Source: Gudongella sp.
GTDB lineage: Bacteria; Bacillota; Clostridia; Tissierellales; Tissierellaceae
Length of the DNA: 52,478 bases
Direction: 5' to 3'
NCBI GenBank assembly: GCA_024649995.1
Contig: JANKMX010000010.1
Span: 1 to 52,478, forward strand
Shown: piece by piece, positions 25,148 through 33,800 of the stretch
How positions within the stretch are numbered: position 1 is the stretch's first letter
How the letters are laid out: every line of letters starts with the position of its first letter
Notes under the pieces: generated by a model
The model's database searches: none
What the model was told of the DNA's origin: nothing
What the model saw: the letters and a program-made list of their open reading frames with translations, nothing else
Program-made: the position numbers and the translations under genes

Positions 25148-26160
25148 TATTTTGGCTCCCTTAGGAAGTATGGGACTATCATATCCTCATACTGACATGA
25201 ACCATGATCTCCTCCGTCATCTGTCTCTATCATTCCATGGTCTGCAGTTGCTATTATTGCACCCTCCCAAACCTTGTCAAGCTCAATGAGATAATCCTCC
25301 ACAACCTCCACGTATTCAAGAGTATTCTTGTGGTAAGGCCCGAACTGATGACCTCTGTCATCAATTCCATGAAAATGTATAAAAACAAGGTCAAATCCCT
25401 GATCTATTGATTCAAGTGAAGCTTTGAATATCTCATCATCGGTGTCCCCGTTCTTGTTCAGATCAACGTTTAGAACTGGCTCCACCTCAGTGTTAAGTAT
25501 CTTTATATCCCCCTCCAAAAGCATTGAATCCAAGCTGTTTTCCACGGCATAGCCAAAGATTGTCTCCACCTGAAGGTCTCTGTAGGAGCGGTCATGAACT
25601 CCGTTAACTGGAGGGAGTTCCCCAGTTATTATTGATGCAAAGCCTGCATTTGTAACGGGTGTAAAGACGCTTATGGCCTTACCCATGTACAGGTTCTCAA
25701 AATAGTCAAATCTGTCTTCAGATGATAGCATTTTGTATTGCTCATGGGTGAATCCATCCAGTAGGATCGCCAAAACCGGAACACCCTCCTTCAGATACTC
25801 CAAAGTCTCCTGGTGGAGGATTCCTATTCCAGGAAGCTGGTCTCCAGCGTATATGGAAACAAGATCACTCACCAGAACTCCGTCTTCCCCTACAGCTTCT
25901 ATTCTGCCGCCATCTTTCCTCAGCAAAAAATCTCCAGTGACATGTGTCATATCCCCATCACGGCTTATGAGCATAGTAGTGTCTGATTTTTCATATATGC
26001 TTGAGAATGGGGTATCCCTACCTGGTATATATCCTGAAACAATGGTTTCCTCACCAGTGAATACGTTGATGCCATCGTATTGGTCTTCCTCAAAGGAGCA
26101 GCCTGAAAAGGATAGGATAGTTGTAACAAGAAGTATGATTGCGATTTTCGTTTTACCCAT
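25147..26160 (-). CDS. NPP-type phosphodiesterase/alkaline phosphatase superfamily lipoprotein
   Basis: A 337-residue lipoprotein (signal ending LSFSGC). The C-terminal 230 residues are a type I phosphodiesterase/nucleotide pyrophosphatase domain (PF01663-like). Metal and nucleophile sites are recognisable: LLDG, TNAGFASIITG with a Thr before Asn as nucleophile candidate, DDRGHQFGP, ATADHGM and GDHG. The spacing resembles NPP and phosphonoacetate hydrolase enzymes, which need two Zn ions. The start at 26160 follows AGGAGTG. On the outside of the membrane, beside an ECF importer and mobB, it could split a dinucleotide cofactor before uptake; this is my inference. Confidence 0.82.
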   Translation of the reverse strand: MGKTKIAIILLVTTILSFSGCSFEEDQYDGINVFTGEETIVSGYIPGRDTPFSSIYEKSDTTMLISRDGDMTHVTGDFLLRKDGGRIEAVGEDGVLVSDLVSIYAGDQLPGIGILHQETLEYLKEGVPVLAILLDGFTHEQYKMLSSEDRFDYFENLYMGKAISVFTPVTNAGFASIITGELPPVNGVHDRSYRDLQVETIFGYAVENSLDSMLLEGDIKILNTEVEPVLNVDLNKNGDTDDEIFKASLESIDQGFDLVFIHFHGIDDRGHQFGPYHKNTLEYVEVVEDYLIELDKVWEGAIIATADHGMIETDDGGDHGSCQYEDMIVPYFLREPK

Positions 26161-26171
26161 TGATTTCACTC

Positions 26172-26720
26172 CTATAGATCGATATTTAGTCTGTCCATGG
26201 CGCTGAGCATATTCCATGCCAGAACTCCCCCAAGGGCTCCTGAAAGCGCTGAACCACTAAGAAGGAGAATCAGGGTCTCCGCCGGCAGCCTGAAAAACAT
26301 GGCATTTGAGATAAATGTTCCGGTCACATTTGCCGCCATGCATCCTGCCATAAAATGCAATATGTTGAACCTTTTACTTCCAGCAAGAATAAATACAAGA
26401 TCTGCAGCAAGGCCCGGGAGGGTGTAGGATACAATGCTCATTATTCCATGGGTTCCCATGGCTCCTGTTACTATGACAAGCAGGCCCTGTATGATCCCGA
26501 TGAGGGTTCCAGTTCCAGGCTTTTTCACAATCCCTATTCCAAGTACAATCCAAAGCATATAGAAGCCACCGGCAATTGCACCACCAGGTATGAACAGGGG
26601 GCCGGTTATTATATGTACAAGGGGAACCACAATTGGTTTTGTTGCAACTCCAAGGGCGGAAACCACTGCTATTGCAACAAGCTCCAAGACAGAGAAGCCT
26701 CTTAGCGCCTTAATTCTCAT
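26172..26720 (-). CDS. ECF transporter S component (substrate-binding membrane subunit)
   Basis: A 182-residue hydrophobic protein with about six membrane segments, the size and topology of ECF S components. Segments such as VHIITGPLFIPGGAIAGGFYM and a C-terminal GALGGVLAWNML region are compatible with the YkoE/ThiW-like sets, but I cannot assign a substrate. I start at the ATG at 26720, 7 bases after GGAGAG; longer TTG and ATG options fall inside the site or overlap the previous gene. Context (mobB, riboswitch, phosphodiesterase) suggests a pterin-type or other cofactor precursor; thiamine-precursor or cobamide uptake are alternatives. Confidence 0.8.
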   Translation of the reverse strand: MRIKALRGFSVLELVAIAVVSALGVATKPIVVPLVHIITGPLFIPGGAIAGGFYMLWIVLGIGIVKKPGTGTLIGIIQGLLVIVTGAMGTHGIMSIVSYTLPGLAADLVFILAGSKRFNILHFMAGCMAANVTGTFISNAMFFRLPAETLILLLSGSALSGALGGVLAWNMLSAMDRLNIDL

Positions 26721-26737
26721 ATTAACACTCTCCATTG

Positions 26738-27214
26738 TCAATCAATTCTCATTTCATCCACATGCTTGATCCATCTTTGACTGAAGGGATCACTCCTGAT
26801 CACAAGCTGATAGGGTCCGTTGCCTCCTCTTTCCCTTGATTTAAGGTCTTCCCCATCCCTCATATATGCAAGGTAAACGTTGCCCGGTTCCTTGAGCTCC
26901 TCTCCGGATAGCATTACCCTATAGCCATCAGAGGCATTGAAGGTTATCGTATCAAAGTCTCCTTCTATACCCAGATGCTTCAGGAAATCCATTATCCAGA
27001 CTCCCGTATATTCCGTTTCAACGGGCTTGCTGCCGCTGCTCCTTACAACTGCAGGAAAGCTTATCCCATTACTCATGGCAAGGATGTCCTCCCTTTCTAC
27101 TACCGTCTGCATATCATCTATGTAGACAATGATATCAGAGTTTCCCCTACCCATAAACAAAAATACCCCAAGAGCAATACTCAGGAATACTATTATTGCC
27201 ATGATTTTTCTCAT
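26738..27214 (-). CDS. membrane-anchored SUOX-fold (molybdopterin-binding-like) protein
   Basis: A 158-residue protein: N-terminal membrane anchor (about 3-21), then one SUOX-like domain with YTGVWIMDFLKHLGI, FNASDGYRVML, VYLAYMRDGE, GGNGPYQLVI and a closing KHVDEM. It closely parallels the product of 24623-25147 in size and layout, so the two are likely paralogues arisen within the operon. No cysteine is present at all. It sits between the S component and the NapH-like electron-transfer protein, the latter only 2 bases away. Confidence 0.72.
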   Translation of the reverse strand: MRKIMAIIVFLSIALGVFLFMGRGNSDIIVYIDDMQTVVEREDILAMSNGISFPAVVRSSGSKPVETEYTGVWIMDFLKHLGIEGDFDTITFNASDGYRVMLSGEELKEPGNVYLAYMRDGEDLKSRERGGNGPYQLVIRSDPFSQRWIKHVDEMRID

Positions 27215-27216
27215 AT

Positions 27217-28404
27217 CTAATCCCCTGCCTCTTTCTCCATCGACTGGCTGATCCCGTTTCTCACCGCATTCAGGTATCCCCGGGAGGTTGCGGTTGCCCC
27301 GCTTACAGTATCCACATCTATGCCCTGTACTTCAATTATCTGCCGCTCCATGTTCCTGAAAACCTCCTCATAGTAGCCGGAGCTCTCCCTATGACCTGTT
27401 ATATCTATATATTCAATCCTACCTTCGTCAACTCTTATCTCAGCCATGATCCTTCCACCAAATCCTGTTCCCACACCTATATATGAACCATCATGAAGGT
27501 CCAGTGATTCAGTTGACCAGCCTTTACCCTCAACATCCCCTGCCAATGGTAGCAGAAAATATGCAGCTAGGAGAACTGAAAGTCCCATTGCCAAAAATGT
27601 CCCCGTCCTTATCCTCCTGCTTCCGATATAAACCTGGTAACCCTTTGGATCCTTTATGCAATCAGACTCAACACACTTCATGCAGCAAACACACTCCGGT
27701 GGAAGCTCTCCCTGAATTCCGAACTGGATCTCAACTGGGCAATCCTTCAGACAATAGGTGCAGCCTTTGCATTCAGCCTTGGTTCTGATGCTCCAAAGAC
27801 CCAGTACGCTAACCAAGCTCTGGTAGGCTCCCAGTGGACACAGGAACCTGCAAAAAATCCTCTTAGTGAAAATTGAGCCTATTCCAATGGCTGAAATAAC
27901 AATAATGCCACCCATTGAAGCAAATCCCGAAAATATATTCATCAAGCCCAACCATGGTGAATATGGAGCAAGGACACTCCCAAGCCCCACAATACTTAGG
28001 GTCATCACAAGAAAGAGAACCCCATATTTTATGTAATCAAGCTTCTTCTCCTTCTCAACCCCAAGACTGTAGCCCCTTATGCCCATTTTCTTTCCCATAT
28101 GATTAAACAGATCCTGTAAAGCTCCAATTGGACACATGCTTCCACAAAGAAACCTTCCTGAAAGAAGTGATGCAAGGGTCACTGACCCTGTTAGGGCAAT
28201 CCCCCTGGTCACTCCCCTCCATCTGTAGGATACATCCGTAAAGGCCGCCTTTAGATGGCTCCATCCACCATAGGGATTCAGGTCTGAGGGAGACAGGGGT
28301 CTAACCTCAATACCCCCTCTTATGTAGAAACCATATGCAATGCAGTTGATTGCAATAATTATGAATGCAGCAATCTGAAGTCTGTTTCTCTTGCTAGTTT
28401 TCAT
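27217..28404 (-). CDS. NapH/NosR-like membrane 4Fe-4S protein with C-terminal FMN-binding domain
   Basis: A 395-residue protein with about five to six membrane segments. Two membrane-proximal CxxxCP motifs (C87/C91, C185/C189) are the NapH/NosR/RsxB-like hallmark. A ferredoxin domain follows with C212-C215-C218-C222-P and C238-C241-C244-C249. After the last membrane segment an FMN_bind domain (about 305-390) ends in the flavinylation motif VSGATATS (S368-T371), where ApbE attaches FMN to the second Thr. Such proteins carry electrons across the membrane. Start at 28404, 9 bases after GAGGG. Gene order places it with the second flavoprotein upstream (11-base overlap). Confidence 0.92.
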   Translation of the reverse strand: MKTSKRNRLQIAAFIIIAINCIAYGFYIRGGIEVRPLSPSDLNPYGGWSHLKAAFTDVSYRWRGVTRGIALTGSVTLASLLSGRFLCGSMCPIGALQDLFNHMGKKMGIRGYSLGVEKEKKLDYIKYGVLFLVMTLSIVGLGSVLAPYSPWLGLMNIFSGFASMGGIIVISAIGIGSIFTKRIFCRFLCPLGAYQSLVSVLGLWSIRTKAECKGCTYCLKDCPVEIQFGIQGELPPECVCCMKCVESDCIKDPKGYQVYIGSRRIRTGTFLAMGLSVLLAAYFLLPLAGDVEGKGWSTESLDLHDGSYIGVGTGFGGRIMAEIRVDEGRIEYIDITGHRESSGYYEEVFRNMERQIIEVQGIDVDTVSGATATSRGYLNAVRNGISQSMEKEAGD

Positions 28405-29974
28405 CCTTTTCAACCCTCAACAAGTTATCTGTCACCAGGTCTTCACCTGTATACAGGCCAGTCTTTCCATCAACCTGGACCAGCCAGGAATCCATCATTT
28501 CCTCATAGCCCAACTCTGTCACATAATTATTATCTGCATCAATAACGCGAAGATCCACCCACTCTTTCCATCTCATCCCAGCAGTTAGTAGAACATCCTC
28601 AAGCAGCAGGGCCTCCATTCCGTTGATTTCAGATGTCCTTACAACCTGGACCATCTTCTCGGGAAATACAACCGCATCCCTTGTTGTGGAAAAATGTGTC
28701 ATATGCTTCACATTCATTCCCAGCTTAAAGTTTGGAGCTATGTTCATTGGTGCATTCTCCCCCTCGTACTTGATGAAATATCTCTGTCTGACAAGGGATA
28801 TGGTCTCATTCTTGGTCAGACCATCTGTTGCCGTCATTGTGAAGAAGCCCTTTGTGTCCACCTGGTCGAATTTAGCCAGTATTTTCCCTATTTCCACAGA
28901 TTTGTCCCTACTTCCGTAATACTCGTAAAGGTAGGGTTCTATCCCCTCAATCAATGGATTGAACATATGGACCTTGTCTATGTCTTTGGGGGTGATTTCA
29001 TCGTATAAGTCTATGTTGGTCACCATCTTCACCCAGAATGGTCCCAGCTCAAGGGGGAGTACCGTCCTTACTGGCTTCTCCTCCTCAGGGAGCAGTTCAC
29101 CGTTTGCCTCCCAGGCGAGAATGACCTCACCCACCTCCAGCTTTTCACGGTCCACCATTGTATAATATCCATCCCTGCCGGTTATTCCTATTCCCTCATA
29201 GTCTGAAAGATCCAGGTCCTCCTGCTTGAGCACAGTCCTAAGGGTTGGACCCTTGACCCTGAAATCTGTCTCTGTACCGGTGGTATTTACAAGGGTGACA
29301 TCCATCTCAACCTGATCGTATTCCTTGATTGTCTCAGTATTTATCCTAATGGATCCATCCTTCCAGTTTATTGCAAAACTGTTTGAATCCTTCTGCCACA
29401 TTTCCTGGGGCACCACATCAGGAACCCTTTCCATCTCGACTCCGTTTATCTGATACTGATAGGCACCTATTGCAGCATTGACAGCATTGACAACAGCTTG
29501 GGAGCTCACAGTTGCCCCGGTAACCTGGACTATGTCCTCAGGATTCTCCTTATCAAGCACCACAAGGTTCAGATATCTTGAAGTCCCATGATCCATGAAT
29601 CTCTCCAGGAACCAGTCACTTTCAATATGCTGGGCATAGTCAAGGGTTTCCTCATGCTCAAGTATATCTATCCCTATAAGCCTGTCATCCTCCATGGCAG
29701 CAAGCACATTTACCGGTCCATTGTAGCCTACGCAGCTTACAACATAGGCCTTCATCTGGTCGTCAACCATGTATGCCCTTCTCACAGCGGGAAGGTTCAG
29801 TGAAATGAAAACGTCATCAGAGATGTCATTTACCAGCTGGATTTTTCTTGCCTCAGGAAAGAAGTCGGCCACCTTCTGCTCCTCAACACTGGCTGTATCA
29901 TTGAGCCTAAAAAGAACAAACACCAATGCAGCCATTATTCCCAATATGATTATATACTTCCTCTTATTTGCCAT
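28394..29974 (-). CDS. FMN-binding plus SUOX-fold extracytoplasmic redox protein
   Basis: A 526-residue protein with one N-terminal anchor (about 8-23). An FMN_bind domain at about 60-172 carries the motif VTGATVSS (T152-T155), a probable ApbE flavinylation site. A SUOX-like domain follows (about 190-340: VKGPTLRTVLKQEDLD, GITGRDGYYTMV, VILAWEANGE, LELGPFWVKMVTNIDL). The last 170 residues look like a second, divergent copy (FFTMTATDGLTK). Joining the two domain types in one chain links flavin chemistry directly with the pterin-type fold. The start is the ATG at 29974, 10 bases after GGAG. It overlaps the NapH-like gene by 11 bases. Confidence 0.82.
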   Translation of the reverse strand: MANKRKYIIILGIMAALVFVLFRLNDTASVEEQKVADFFPEARKIQLVNDISDDVFISLNLPAVRRAYMVDDQMKAYVVSCVGYNGPVNVLAAMEDDRLIGIDILEHEETLDYAQHIESDWFLERFMDHGTSRYLNLVVLDKENPEDIVQVTGATVSSQAVVNAVNAAIGAYQYQINGVEMERVPDVVPQEMWQKDSNSFAINWKDGSIRINTETIKEYDQVEMDVTLVNTTGTETDFRVKGPTLRTVLKQEDLDLSDYEGIGITGRDGYYTMVDREKLEVGEVILAWEANGELLPEEEKPVRTVLPLELGPFWVKMVTNIDLYDEITPKDIDKVHMFNPLIEGIEPYLYEYYGSRDKSVEIGKILAKFDQVDTKGFFTMTATDGLTKNETISLVRQRYFIKYEGENAPMNIAPNFKLGMNVKHMTHFSTTRDAVVFPEKMVQVVRTSEINGMEALLLEDVLLTAGMRWKEWVDLRVIDADNNYVTELGYEEMMDSWLVQVDGKTGLYTGEDLVTDNLLRVEKDEN

Positions 29975-29981
29975 ATTCAAC

Positions 29982-30827
29982 CTACTCCACTATTATTCTG
30001 TCTATATTTGAAACCCATTGGGGTTTGTTTACATCCCCAGCTTCCTTCTGCCCCACTACAAGCTTGTAGGGTGGTCCTTTATCAGAATCGTATTGGGAAC
30101 CGTCCTCCTGCCATGCCACTATAACAGGCAGTTTCTTTGAATCATCGGTCTCATCAATGTAATCCTGTTTCCTGATCTGATCCACAGTAAATGTCATTTC
30201 ATAACCGTCTGTTGCAACTATCCTTACAGTCTGGGCATCAGAGCCTATTCCAGCCTCCTCAGTCAACAATCCCCACAGCTTTATACCCTTGAAGCTGGTG
30301 TGGCCTGTGGACCCAAAGCTGTTAAGCCAATAGTAGTCTGCAGAGTATATGAGGGAATCCATGGATTTAAGCTGTGAAAGATCAAGGCTCAATGGAGTTG
30401 ACACCCTTCCCTCCACCTTGAGCAATGGTCCCTCCTGAACGATTTGGGGCTCCGCAACCACTGGTTCTTCCTGGGCCTCATCACTGGTCTGTTCAGTTGC
30501 TTCCTCCTTTTGCTCTTCAGGCACCAGCTCCGGTTCAGTCTCCACAACTTGTGCAGGCTCATCTTCTCCCGCTTCCGGCTCCTCCTGGTCCTGAGTATTG
30601 TCAGGCTCTTCCTCAACGTCAGCCTCCCCGGCTGAAATTTCATCCTGTATGGACCCGTCTGGAGCAGGTGTTTCTTCAGGCTCCTGGGAAATATCCTCCC
30701 CTTCCTCCTGAACCTCAGCCATATCCTCGGGCTCCTGGGGTGTAGTATCCTCACCTCCGGAGCAGCCTGCTGCAAATAGGGAAATCACCAGTAGCAATAT
30801 CAACAATATAGAAATCCTTTGCTTCAT
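29982..30827 (-). CDS. lipoprotein with acidic linker and SUOX-fold domain
   Basis: A 281-residue lipoprotein: signal with lipobox LFAAGC, about 110 residues of Glu/Pro-rich, highly acidic linker (many EE, PE, QE pairs), then one SUOX-like domain (about 135-281) with FKGIKLWGLLTEEAGI, VRIVATDGYEMTF, LPVIVAWQEDG, GPPYKLVVGQ and WVSNIDRIIVE. The long linker would lift the domain well away from the membrane, suiting contact with S-layer-level partners. I choose the ATG at 30827, since AAAGGA lies 9 bases upstream; ATG codons 6 and 9 bases earlier are possible. Confidence 0.8.
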   Translation of the reverse strand: MKQRISILLILLLVISLFAAGCSGGEDTTPQEPEDMAEVQEEGEDISQEPEETPAPDGSIQDEISAGEADVEEEPDNTQDQEEPEAGEDEPAQVVETEPELVPEEQKEEATEQTSDEAQEEPVVAEPQIVQEGPLLKVEGRVSTPLSLDLSQLKSMDSLIYSADYYWLNSFGSTGHTSFKGIKLWGLLTEEAGIGSDAQTVRIVATDGYEMTFTVDQIRKQDYIDETDDSKKLPVIVAWQEDGSQYDSDKGPPYKLVVGQKEAGDVNKPQWVSNIDRIIVE

Positions 30828-30844
30828 GTCCATCATCCTTTCAA

Positions 30845-30873
30845 GGAAGGGACAGGTTTGACCCTGTCCTTCC
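30845..30873 (-). promoter_or_regulatory. intercistronic hairpin downstream of the giant SLH gene
   Basis: GGAAGGACAGG pairs with CCTGTCCCTTCC (one bulged C) around GTCAAA. There is no T-run, so an mRNA processing or stability element fits better than a terminator. Confidence 0.55.
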
Positions 30874-30876
30874 CAA

Positions 30877-33800
30877 TCAATCCTTGAGATATCTGTATAG
30901 CATCACTGCAACTTCAGCCCTTGTGGCAGGTCTTGCTCCTCCAAAGGAACCATCTGGGAAGCCCTTTATGATCTCATGGTCGGTAACCTTGGCTACTGAC
31001 TCCCATGCCCATTGGGGTATGGAATCGCTGTAGCCGGCCAGGATCGAATCAATGTCCTCCTGCGGGATTTCCTCCTGATAGAGCTTGCCCAGTATTGCTG
31101 CAATTTCAGCTCTTGTTATCTGCCCATCGGGCCTGAAGCTTCCATCAGGATATCCTCCCACTATTCCAAGGTCAGCAGCTGCAAGTACGTTGTCCATGTA
31201 CCAGCTTTGTTCACCTATGTCAGAGAAGGGATTATCCATTCCATCCCTTATGTCTGCACCGATTATCCTGGTGACCAGTGTGACAAATTCAGCCCTTGTT
31301 ATGCTGTCATTTGGCCTGAAGGCATCACCATCACCCTTGACATATCCCATGGCAGACATTTTGCTTATATGCTCCCTTGCCCAATGGCTTGATGAATCCT
31401 GGAATTCCTCATGCTCCAACCTCAATGCTGCCCCTCCGTTGGAACCAACCATCAGAATATCATCCTCACAATCAACAAAGTATACATCATCCCATTGTCT
31501 TGAAGGAAATACGCTGTCACTGCTGAAGCTTTCGAATTGTCCCTTTTCAAGGTCAGCCCTCACAACTCCCTGGCCCTTTGTGGCAATGTAGATCACACCG
31601 GATTCATTCTCATCTGCAATAATCATCCTTATATCACTATCCTCACGGAGACCTGGATAAAGCTCCATTGCTGTGTAGACTGTCCTTTCCCCGTCCTTGA
31701 TGTAATCAGCTTCCCCCTTGGTGAAGCCAGGCGCGTTTCCAGATCTTGTTATCCATACTCCACCGTCGGCATCCCTTGAGATGCTTCTTGTCCAGTTTAT
31801 GTTGAAGTTTGAGCTGTCAAAACCTTCAAAGGTTGTCAATTCACCGTCTGAAGACAGATGTTGATAGCCTCCCAGATATTCAGGCTTGTCTTCCGTTCCC
31901 TCAGTGTCGGGATAGTAGCCAATCCAGACTCCTCCCTTGCCGTCAGGCTCAAGCGCATCAACGGAATATGGAAGCAGGCCTTCCTCCTGGGTGTAGATTT
32001 TCCAATTATCCTGTGAATCAACATGGGCAAGTCCATTCTGTGTTCCAATCCAGATTCCGCCCTTGCCATCATCCTCCAGCTCCTGTACAAAGCAGGCTGG
32101 CAAGCCTGTGCTTTCCTTGGTAAGTGAAGTCCACTGGTCATCCTGGAGAACCAGTATCCCCCTTGGCTCTGTAGGACCCCCATTTGCTATCCAAAGCTGG
32201 CCGTTGTCCCTCTGTACAATTGCGTAGGATGTGTCAACCTTGACCATTTCTCCATCCGCAGTATATATAGAATTAATATGTGACCATTTTCCCTCCGGTG
32301 ACCTTACAGAAATTCCACCGTTATTTGTGCCGATCCATAGATTTCCATCCTTGTCAAATTCCATGGCCCTAACGCTGGCTTCTGTCATTTCCCTGCCGGT
32401 GTTGTTTCTGTAATCAATCCATATCTCTAACTCCATAGCTGGAACGACATCATCTCCAGGAAGCTTCATATCCCAGTCTGCAATATCCTCCACCATTGGC
32501 TTTTCATAGTCCCCGGTACCCACTACTATACAATCAGTCCACTTTACCCACATGGACTTGTTCTCTTCAATTATCAGTCTCAATGGTCCATAGGCATTGT
32601 TGTAGGCGTAGCCTATGGATGACTCATCCGGCACCAAGGGATATCCGTCAACTGCGTATGCCAGAATTATCTTCTTCAGCTGTCCCTTGGAGTTCACTAC
32701 CCCGTTGATGACCTGGTCAGCACTCCTAAGGACCTGGTTGTAGTTTGGACCGCTGAACACCCTGATGCTGGGGGTTTCAACATCATCCTCAAGCTCTGCA
32801 ACCTTGGAGATAATGTCCCAAAGTATAACACCCTCAAACTCCCTCACTCCATCTCCGGAATAGATGTCCTTCAGAGCATGTCCTGTCAGGGATTCAACCT
32901 GGCGAAGACTCAGTGTTACGGGCTCTTTTATCTGTGAGCCGGTAATTCTTAGAACTGGCTGGTCGAGATATTCCATATATGGGTCTCTGTTGTGATTCCA
33001 GCTGCTTGAAGGATCAATGGGCTTCATTGTCTCCTCGCCTGTGCCGCTTCCCTGTGAATCACCAGTTGATACGGGTTCACCGCCTCCCACAATTATCTCC
33101 TTAAGGAACTGAACCTGGTTTGATCCATTGGTATCATTGTAGCCAGTCTTACCGAATATGACCCTAATGGGTCCTCCATCATTTCCAAGCCCTGGATTAT
33201 ATCCTTCATCCGTTGGACTAATGACATATGGGTAGCCGTTGAAGCCATAGGCAACAAGGGGTGGTTGTCCCGAACGGATTGGTTCCACCGATTTACCGTC
33301 GAAGCTACCGTCTCCCAGATCACCTGCATCCTTTTCATAATAGCCATAAAGGGAGTAATCCCTGATATCACCAAGTGTCATAGGGGCAAAGTTGTAGTTG
33401 TCAGCTGCAATAAACTGTACTGTGGTACTGTCCGGCAAGTTTTTATCCATTCCTGCCTCCTCAAGAAGATCAAGCAGCTTGACACCCTTGTAGGTGTTGT
33501 AGTACCAGAAGTACTCGCTGTTTGAAAGACTGTACTCATCCTGGTGCATTATGTCCTTCATCTTCTCGATTTCCGATACCATGTACACCTTCTGTCCTTC
33601 CATAGCATCTCCATGTATTATCAGCTCATAATCTGTGTACCTTGGGTCTTCATATGGTCCATAGGTGTGCTCGTATATGTTTTTGGCATCCTTTTCCTCA
33701 ATGTATATATATGCAACATTTGAGAATTCCTTGGCTTCAGATTCCTCCTGCCCGTAGACCAGCTTGAAGCAGCCGTTGTTGTTGTACTTGTCCTCCCTAT

